The notes under the pieces were generated by a model. The model had not been told where the DNA came from, did no database searches, and saw nothing but the letters and a program-made list of their open reading frames with translations. Below, piece after piece: positions 58,786 through 64,000 of a stretch of 64,000 nucleotides of DNA. This DNA comes from Salaquimonas pukyongi (GTDB taxonomy: Bacteria > Pseudomonadota > Alphaproteobacteria > Rhizobiales > Rhizobiaceae). Each line of letters begins with the position of its first letter. The stretch's first letter is position 1. Location: the NCBI RefSeq assembly GCF_001953055.1, contig NZ_CP019044.1:1984001-2048000 (forward strand), read 5' to 3'. The position numbers and the translations under genes were made by a program.

Positions 58786-59817
58786 TTGCGCGCGCTCCAA
58801 CTGGTTTCCGAACGCGAAGTAAAGGTCACCGATATCGAGGCTCCGCCGCCGCCTGGCGAAGGCGAGGTGCAATTGCGGATCAAGGTCATCGCTCTCAACC
58901 ACATCGATGTGTGGGGTTGGCGGGGCATGGCGTTCGCAAAACGCAAATTGCCCATGACCGTGGGCGCCGAGGCATCGGCGGAAGTTGCCGCCATCGGCCC
59001 CGGCGTTTGTGGCCTGAAAACCGGTGATCTTGTTGCCATTTACGGCGCCCCGACCTGCGGCGTCTGCCGGCCCTGCCGCGAGGGCCGCGACAACCATTGC
59101 GAAAACCCCAAGGGCGTGCACGGGTTCCATCTTGACGGCTATGCCCGCGAACTTGCCAACATGCCGGCCCGCAACGTGGTTCGGGCACCGGAAGGCCTCA
59201 GCGACATTGCCGCCGCCGTTGCGCCGGTGACGTTCGGAACCTGTGAGCACATGCTGTTCGACAACGCAAAGCTGGAAAGCGGGGAAACCATTCTGGTCCA
59301 CGCTGGCGGCTCGGGCATCGGTTCTGCGGCGATCCAGCTTGCCAAGAAGATCGGCTGCACGGTGATCACCACGGTTGGCTCTGACGACAAGATCGAACCC
59401 TGCCGCAAACTCGGCGCCGATCACGTGATCAACTATCGCACCGACCGTTTCGAGGGCGCGGTGCGCAAGATCACCAAAAAGAAGGGCGTCGATGTGGTGT
59501 TCGAGCATGTCGGCAAGGACACCTGGCAGGGTTCCATGCTGTCGCTGCGCCGCGGCGGGCGGCTGGTTACCTGCGGCTCGACCTCCGGGGTTTCAGCCGA
59601 AACCAATTTGATGATGCTCTTCCAGCAGCAATTGCGCCTGATCGGTTCTTTCGGCTGCAACATGCGCAACCTGGCCGACGCAATGGAGAAAATGGCCAAG
59701 GGCATCGTTCATCCGGTGATCGATTCCGAACTGGAATTCGGCGATCTTTCAACCGCGCTGGGGCGCATGGAAGGCCGCAAGGTGTTCGGCAAGATCGTCA
59801 TGCGTGTCAACGACTGA
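58786..59817 (+). CDS. Zinc-type alcohol dehydrogenase/enoyl reductase (MDR family, XL cluster)
   Basis: The 343-residue MDR protein has the structural zinc motif CGVCRPCREGRDNHC, cofactor motif VHAGGSGIGSAAIQLAKKIG and a C-terminal KIVMRVND. In rhizobial acpXL clusters the same position holds an alcohol dehydrogenase-like gene thought to act in reduction of the long acyl chain. TTG at 58786 has AAGGGGGA 8 bases upstream; no ATG fits. The lpxXL-type gene follows directly. Confidence 0.87.
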   Translation: MRALQLVSEREVKVTDIEAPPPPGEGEVQLRIKVIALNHIDVWGWRGMAFAKRKLPMTVGAEASAEVAAIGPGVCGLKTGDLVAIYGAPTCGVCRPCREGRDNHCENPKGVHGFHLDGYARELANMPARNVVRAPEGLSDIAAAVAPVTFGTCEHMLFDNAKLESGETILVHAGGSGIGSAAIQLAKKIGCTVITTVGSDDKIEPCRKLGADHVINYRTDRFEGAVRKITKKKGVDVVFEHVGKDTWQGSMLSLRRGGRLVTCGSTSGVSAETNLMMLFQQQLRLIGSFGCNMRNLADAMEKMAKGIVHPVIDSELEFGDLSTALGRMEGRKVFGKIVMRVND

Positions 59818-59857
59818 TACTTCGCAGTTCGCTCCACAATTTCGACCGGAAACAAAC

Positions 59858-60853
59858 ATGGCCGGCAAGCGCACCAAATATCCCCGATGGTATGTTCTGC
59901 TGCGCAATGCACGGAACTGGTCCATCGCCACACTGGCGCTCGGATCGATCCGGCTGATCAAGTTCCTGCCGGCCGATCCGGCCATCAATAGCACGGCCCG
60001 CCTTGCCCGCATCTTCGGCATGTGGCACCCGCGGACGGGCGACGCACGCAAGAACCTGCGCATGGCGTTTCCCGAAAAATCCGAAGCGCAGATCGAGGAA
60101 ATCCTGCGCGGCATGTGGGAACATCTTGGCCGCACCGGCGCGGAATACGCCTTTCTCGACAAGATTTTCGATGTCGATTTCGACAACCCGGAAAAAAGCC
60201 GGTTTGAAATCGCCGGCATCCCCAATTTCGAGCAGTTGCGCGAACATGACGGCCCGGCGATCTGCTTTACCGCCCATACCGGCAACTGGGAGGTTCTGCC
60301 GATCGCCGCTGCCGCCTACGGGCTCAACATCACGGCGCTGTTCCGCCCGCCCAACAACCCGTTTCTGGCAAGAAAACTGCTAAAGGCACGCAAGACCGCC
60401 ATGGGCCATCTCGTCCCCTCGCGGGCGGGCGCTGCCTGGGCACTCTCAGGTGTGATGGACGAGGGCGGCAAGATCGGCCTGCTGGCCGACCAGTACTATC
60501 GCAGCGGGCCGATGGTTACGTTTTTCGGACAGAAGGCCGCAGCCAATCCCCTGCTGGCAAAACTGGCGCGCAATTATGATTGCCCGGTCTATCCTGCCCG
60601 CACCATCCGCCTGCCGGGCGGGCGCTACCGCATTGAACTGCAGGACCGGCTGGAATTGCCGCGCGATGCAGCAGGCAAGATCGACACCGACGCCACCACC
60701 CAGTTGATCAACACGGTCATGGAAGGCTGGATCCGTGAATATCCCGAGCAATGGCTGTGGCTGCACCGGCGCTGGCGTGCCAGCAAGCCGCGCCGCCGCG
60801 TGCTGCGCAACAAACCGGTTTCAAATACTGCAAAGAAACAGGACCGCCGTTAG
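59858..60853 (+). CDS. lpxXL: Lipid A very-long-chain acyltransferase (LpxXL/HtrB family)
   Basis: About 331 residues. The protein has an N-terminal hydrophobic segment (WSIATLALGSIRLIKFLP) and the LPLAT catalytic motif HTGNWE. The R(N/K)LRMAFPEKSEAQIEEILRGMWEHLGRTGAEYAF and ADQYYRSGPMVTFFG blocks are typical of HtrB/LpxL. In its setting it should transfer the C28-type chain from AcpXL to lipid A at the inner membrane. GTG 59804, overlapping the previous gene by 14 bp, is an alternative start; ATG 59858 has CGGAA before it. Its TAG stop is made by a MITE-like repeat, so the last few residues may be altered. Confidence 0.87.
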   Translation: MAGKRTKYPRWYVLLRNARNWSIATLALGSIRLIKFLPADPAINSTARLARIFGMWHPRTGDARKNLRMAFPEKSEAQIEEILRGMWEHLGRTGAEYAFLDKIFDVDFDNPEKSRFEIAGIPNFEQLREHDGPAICFTAHTGNWEVLPIAAAAYGLNITALFRPPNNPFLARKLLKARKTAMGHLVPSRAGAAWALSGVMDEGGKIGLLADQYYRSGPMVTFFGQKAAANPLLAKLARNYDCPVYPARTIRLPGGRYRIELQDRLELPRDAAGKIDTDATTQLINTVMEGWIREYPEQWLWLHRRWRASKPRRRVLRNKPVSNTAKKQDRR

Positions 60854-60951
60854 AGCGTGTCCGGTTTAAATTAAAGCAGTTTGCATGGATGGATTTTTCG
60901 TTTCCGGCAAGGAGAATACCGCAGCGCGGTGCCTTGCCACCTCGCGAGGAT
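60851..60951. mobile_element. MITE-like element, family A, left part only
   Basis: The first 101 bp match 9430-9530 with a single difference. The similarity stops at GAGGAT, where an IS481-like sequence begins. No right-end repeat is found up to the next gene. As in the complete copy, TA plus the leading G forms the TAG stop of the upstream gene. Confidence 0.7.
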
Positions 60952-61027
60952 GTTCTCCACGCTCAAGGCGCTCGATCAATATCTCTCGTCCTTTCGGCGT
61001 CAAACGGGCATTCTTGTGGATGTTCAT
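60866..61027 (-). pseudogene. IS481-family transposase 5' remnant fused in frame to a MITE-like repeat
   Basis: The reverse frame from ATG 61027 reads MNIHKNARLTPKGREILIER, the characteristic start of IS481-group transposases (full length about 320-350). After residue 27 or so it runs into repeat family A and stops within it, giving 53 codons. GGAGAGGG lies before the ATG, and the sequence to about 61122 looks like the IS left flank. It cannot be active. The next 300 residues of transposase are absent. Confidence 0.62.
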
Positions 61028-61138
61028 TCGGTCCCTCTCCTGATCACTGATGGTTTACAACTTCAGCTTTTCAGAATGGGATCGAGTGAACAACCTGGTG
61101 AGAACTCACATCTAGTTCAAAAACCCGCGCTGATCCTC

Positions 61139-61561
61139 TCAGCGCGTAACCCGGACCTTCATGTTTTTCAGCCCCGCATTGCGCGCCATGTAGAACAGCA
61201 CCCGGGCGTTTTCGGGATGCAGGCGAATGCAACCGGCAGAAGCCGGCCGGCCAAGCCGCTTGATGTGGCTGGTTCCGTGAATCGCGAAATTGCCGCTGTA
61301 GAAGATCGAATACGGCATGGGCGCGTTGTTGTAGCGGCTGGAACGGTGGTTCTTGGAAAGCCATTTGGCCCGCCATACGCCGGTCGGCGTCACCTTTCCC
61401 CGCCTGGCGGTGGAAACCGGCCAGACATATTTCAGAACGCCGTTTTGGTAAACGCGCATCTTCTGTTCGGAAAGGTCGACACGCGCTTCAATCCGCGCCG
61501 CCAGCGCCGGCGTCGAAAGCAGTACCACCGCAAGAAATACGGCCCCCAACAAACGGATCAT
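61139..61561 (-). CDS. L,D-transpeptidase (YkuD domain), secreted
   Basis: The 140-residue protein has a signal peptide (MIRLLGAVFLAVVLLSTPALA) followed by a YkuD domain: RVDLSEQKMRVYQNGVLKYVWPVSTARRGKVTPTGVWRA. The catalytic motif is HGTSHIKRLGRPASAGCIRLHPENA. The Cys would attack peptidoglycan tetrapeptides to make 3-3 crosslinks or attach lipoproteins. ATG 61561 has GGAGGG upstream; TTG at 61576 is inside that site. It is short but contains the complete domain. Confidence 0.9.
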   Translation of the reverse strand: MIRLLGAVFLAVVLLSTPALAARIEARVDLSEQKMRVYQNGVLKYVWPVSTARRGKVTPTGVWRAKWLSKNHRSSRYNNAPMPYSIFYSGNFAIHGTSHIKRLGRPASAGCIRLHPENARVLFYMARNAGLKNMKVRVTR

Positions 61562-61718
61562 TGTTCCCTCCAACAATGTAAATGCCCCTCACGCAAGAAT
61601 AGCACAACCTTTACGCGGGTGAAGATAAAAAGCCCGTGATCGCCAATTCATTGAAATTCAAGGTAAACACAAACAAAAACAGGTTGATCGCGCAGGCTGC
61701 CCGTGGAAGCATCAAACC

Positions 61719-62999
61719 ATGACCAGGCTATCTGACGGGCTTTTTCAACGCATCGACAGCAATATTGATGACCTCGTTGCGCTGACCTGCGATCTGGTGC
61801 GCTTTCCCACGGTCAATCCGCCGGGAGAAGCCTATGCGCCCTGCGCCGAGTACATCGCCAACCGCCTCAGCCGCTCCGGTTTCGAGATCATATTCGAGCG
61901 CGGCACCGGAACCCCCGGCGATAACGACCGCTACCCGCGCACGAATGTGATCGCCCGCCGCCAGGGCGCCCGCCCCGGCCCCACCGTACATTTCAACTCC
62001 CATATCGATGTGGTCGAAGCCGGGGAGGACTGGACCTGCGATCCGTTTGTGCCCACCATTGCCGGCGGAAAGATCTATGGCCGCGGCACCTGCGACATGA
62101 AAGGCGGGCTCGCCACCTCCATCATTGCGGCAGAGGCCTATATTGCCGCCAATCCCGATTATGACGGAGCAATAGAGATTTCCGGCACGGTGGATGAGGA
62201 GTCAGGCGGGTTCGGCGGCGTCGCCTATCTGGCCCAAAAAGGCTATTTTTCGAAGCCGCGGGTCGATCATGTCATCATTCCCGAGCCGCTAAACAAGGAC
62301 CGCATCTGCCTTGGTCACCGGGGCGTGTGGTGGGCCGAAATCGAGACAAAGGGCGAAATCGCCCATGGCTCCATGCCGTTTCTGGGCGATTGTGCCGTGC
62401 GCCACATGGGCGCGGTGCTGGAGCGTTTCGAGCGCGATCTCTTTCCCATGCTTGCCGCCAAGCACACAGCCATGCCGGTGGTACCGGACGGTGCCCGATC
62501 CTCGACCTTGAACATCAACGCCATCCATGGCGGCCAGACAGATGACTATTCCGGCCTGCCGAGCCCGAACGTACCCGATTCCTGCCGTATGGTGATCGAC
62601 CGCCGCTTTCTTATTGAAGAGGAGATAAAGGAGGTAAAGAAAGAGGTTGTCTCGATCCTGGAAGGCCTAAGGAAGGACCGCCCGAAATTCGAATATGCCA
62701 TCCGTGACCTGATGGAGGTTCTTCCCATGATGACGGATCGCGACCAGCCCGTTCCCACAACTGTCGCTGCGGCGATTCGCAGTGTCATGGGCAAGGAACC
62801 TGAATACGTGGTCTCGCCGGGAACCTATGACCAGAAACACGTTACCCGCATCGGGCATCTGCATGACTGCATTGCCTACGGGCCCGGCATTCTCGATCTT
62901 GCCCACCGCCCGGACGAGTTCATCATCATCGCCGACATGGTCGAAAGCGCCAAGGTCATGGCGCTTTCTATCGATGCCCTGCTGCACCCTTCTAATTAG
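61719..62999 (+). CDS. M20-family peptidase/deacylase (ArgE/DapE-like)
   Basis: The 426-residue dinuclear-zinc enzyme has the metal motifs HFNSHIDVV (His, Asp), YGRGTCDMKGG (Asp), SGTVDEESGGFGG (Glu pair) and the C-terminal SPGTYDQKHVTRIG. HGSMPFLGDCAVRHMGAVLE marks the dimerisation lid. The family includes acetylornithine deacetylase, succinyl-diaminopimelate desuccinylase and ectoine/hydantoin-related deacylases. The bridging pattern is ArgE/DapE-like, but the substrate is open. It stands near a peptide-type solute-binding protein gene, which may hint at a peptide or acyl-amino acid. Confidence 0.85.
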   Translation: MTRLSDGLFQRIDSNIDDLVALTCDLVRFPTVNPPGEAYAPCAEYIANRLSRSGFEIIFERGTGTPGDNDRYPRTNVIARRQGARPGPTVHFNSHIDVVEAGEDWTCDPFVPTIAGGKIYGRGTCDMKGGLATSIIAAEAYIAANPDYDGAIEISGTVDEESGGFGGVAYLAQKGYFSKPRVDHVIIPEPLNKDRICLGHRGVWWAEIETKGEIAHGSMPFLGDCAVRHMGAVLERFERDLFPMLAAKHTAMPVVPDGARSSTLNINAIHGGQTDDYSGLPSPNVPDSCRMVIDRRFLIEEEIKEVKKEVVSILEGLRKDRPKFEYAIRDLMEVLPMMTDRDQPVPTTVAAAIRSVMGKEPEYVVSPGTYDQKHVTRIGHLHDCIAYGPGILDLAHRPDEFIIIADMVESAKVMALSIDALLHPSN

Positions 63000-63011
63000 C
63001 AGCCGGATTAC

Positions 63012-63380
63012 TTATGCAATGGCAACGGCCATCAGCCAGGTCACCAAGACATAAACGAACAGCACCGCCACTGCATAGCCGCTGTGGAAAGCGTTGAGCA
63101 CCATTGCCGGCACATCCTTGGGCCCGAAATGCAGCTTGGAGGCGGCGGTGGGTGCCAGCACAAGCCATGCAAACGCCAGCAGAACGCCCCCTGCTCCACC
63201 AAGAAAGAGCAGCAAGGGGACCGGCACGGCGAAGATGACCGACCACAAATGCTTGGCCGGATTGCCAGCCACCTTCATCACCGGCACGCCTTTCAGCCAG
63301 TTTGCAAACAGCCCGGTTGCAAAACAGCCGGCAATCCCGCCCGCCACAATGCCCAGCCACACGCCCAGTTCACCATACAT
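63012..63380 (-). CDS. Small four-helix inner-membrane protein, unknown function
   Basis: The 122-residue product begins MYGELGVWLGIVAGGIAGCFATGLFANWLKG and has three or four hydrophobic helices, with LWSVIFAVPVPLLLFLGGAGGVLLAFAWLVLAP and YAVAVLFVYVLVTWLMAVAIA. ATG 63380 is chosen for GGAGGGG just upstream; the open frame further upstream to 63881 is antisense to the next gene and not coding. I do not recognise the family. It converges on the M20 gene with a 12-bp gap. Confidence 0.7.
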   Translation of the reverse strand: MYGELGVWLGIVAGGIAGCFATGLFANWLKGVPVMKVAGNPAKHLWSVIFAVPVPLLLFLGGAGGVLLAFAWLVLAPTAASKLHFGPKDVPAMVLNAFHSGYAVAVLFVYVLVTWLMAVAIA

Positions 63381-63563
63381 TCGCCCCTCCTTGCCATGAT
63401 CGCCATCATGATTGTTGTGATGCAGCCGATTGTGCGCTGCGGCGGCGCAAACCGCAACCTGCCAGTACAACTGTAAACAGGCCGCAAGTTCCCGCAAAAT
63501 CCGTTGCAACCGGTGCCGGGCCTGCCTATGCTCATGGCGGTTTTGTTTGCAAGGGAGGCATCC

Positions 63564-64000
63564 ATGTCCGTCAACCGTTCGAAGAACGGGTTCGTGCGCA
63601 ATATCGCGGCCGCAATTTTTGTTTCCACCGTTTTCGTTTCCACACCGGCACTCGCTGCCAAGGACACGCTGGTGATGGGCGTCGCGCTGGAGCCGCCCCA
63701 TCTCGATCCGACGGCTGGCGCTGCAGCCGCGATCGACGAAGTCGTCTATGCCAATGTGTTCGAGGGATTGACCCGCATCAATGAAAACGGCGAGGTGTTG
63801 CCCGCACTGGCAGAAAGCTGGGAAGTTTCCGAAGACGGCAAGACCTACACCTTCAAGCTTCGCAGCGGCGTCAAGTTCCATGACGGAACGGACTTCGATG
63901 CCGAAGACGTCAAATTCTCACTGGACCGTGCCCGTGCAGAAGATTCGACCAACGCCCAGAAAGGCCTGTTTGCCGCCATTCAATCGGTAGAGGCAAGCGA
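63564..64000 (+). CDS. Peptide/nickel-type ABC transporter substrate-binding protein (SBP family 5), 3' end beyond window
   Basis: The open frame begins at ATG 63564, after AAGGGAGG, and runs off the window after 145 codons. A signal peptide ([19 protein letters not shown]) is followed by [75 protein letters not shown]. This is the standard start of DppA/OppA-type binding proteins of about 500 residues. Permease and ATPase genes probably follow outside the window. Confidence 0.9.
   Translation, partial: MSVNRSKNGFVRNIAAAIFVSTVFVSTPALAAKDTLVMGVALEPPHLDPTAGAAAAIDEVVYANVFEGLTRINENGEVLPALAESWEVSEDGKTYTFKLRSGVKFHDGTDFDAEDVKFSLDRARAEDSTNAQKGLFAAIQSVEAS

Noticed and set aside
63012-63881. Extended 289-residue reading of the small membrane protein
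   Set aside because: The upstream part is antisense to the solute-binding protein gene and its leader; a good ribosome site supports the start at 63380.

Overview
The window looks like a chromosomal segment of an alphaproteobacterium of the Rhizobiales (Hyphomicrobiales), probably marine or saline. The strongest sign is the block at 55203-60853: acpXL, fabZ, two ketoacyl synthases, a dehydrogenase and an lpxXL-type acyltransferase. This is the very-long-chain acyl set that rhizobial groups attach to lipid A. The GC-rich coding, many ATGA overlaps and osmolyte-degrading genes fit. No rRNA, tRNA, CRISPR array or phage was seen.

Layout: 1-2378 sulfur genes (SulP permease, persulfide-dioxygenase-like Blh); 2643-3812 pobA; 3993-9432 a complete branched-chain/HAAT ABC transporter ending in a stand-alone AsnC ligand domain; 9761-11078 a cueR-cytochrome c-cytochrome c' operon; 11147-15090 an oxidoreductase, a PhnD-like protein, a desaturase and an XRE regulator; 15392-17830 the first of four dimethylglycine/sarcosine-dehydrogenase-like flavoproteins; 17867-19760 a metal-sensing MerR regulator with a transglutaminase-like protein and a CDF transporter; 19786-24719 rhodanese, pyrE, sulfatase, small proteins and an enoyl-CoA hydratase; 25031-27459 a second, frameshifted flavoprotein; 27795-30625 a class V aminotransferase and glpK; 30814-37505 a sulfonate module (Ldh2-type dehydrogenase, ackA, tauR, xsc, TauE-type exporter); 37590-41606 an aminotransferase, a hydratase and choline-sulfatase; 41656-43929 a broken M81 gene followed by an AT-rich autotransporter; 44018-53420 a tight reverse-strand operon of an MttB-family methyltransferase, a PEP-mutase-like enzyme, two flavoproteins (one frameshifted), a homocysteine methyltransferase, an FMN-binding protein and an XRE-cupin regulator; 53635-54900 an orphan solute-binding protein; 55203-60853 the lipid A block; 61139-64000 an L,D-transpeptidase, an M20 peptidase, a small membrane protein and the start of a peptide-type solute-binding protein.

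Working together: the region reads as a catabolic island for methylated and sulfur-containing osmolytes. BetC would release choline from choline-O-sulfate. The four DAO-GcvT flavoproteins, the MttB homologue and the homocysteine methyltransferase would strip N-methyl groups and pass one-carbon units to folate or homocysteine. Xsc, AckA and TauE would handle sulfoacetaldehyde, acetyl phosphate and sulfite, and Blh/SulP other sulfur species. The 44018-53420 operon is the best candidate for an undescribed pathway.

The genome here is also shaped by small repeats. One MITE-like family ends in TAGAGCGTGTCCGG and supplies the stop codon of two genes. A second MITE-like family (183 and 216 bp) lies just upstream of two of the four flavoprotein genes. 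There is an IS481 remnant fused to a repeat copy, and REP-like hairpins. Two of the four flavoprotein genes each lack one base, which is either decay or sequencing error.
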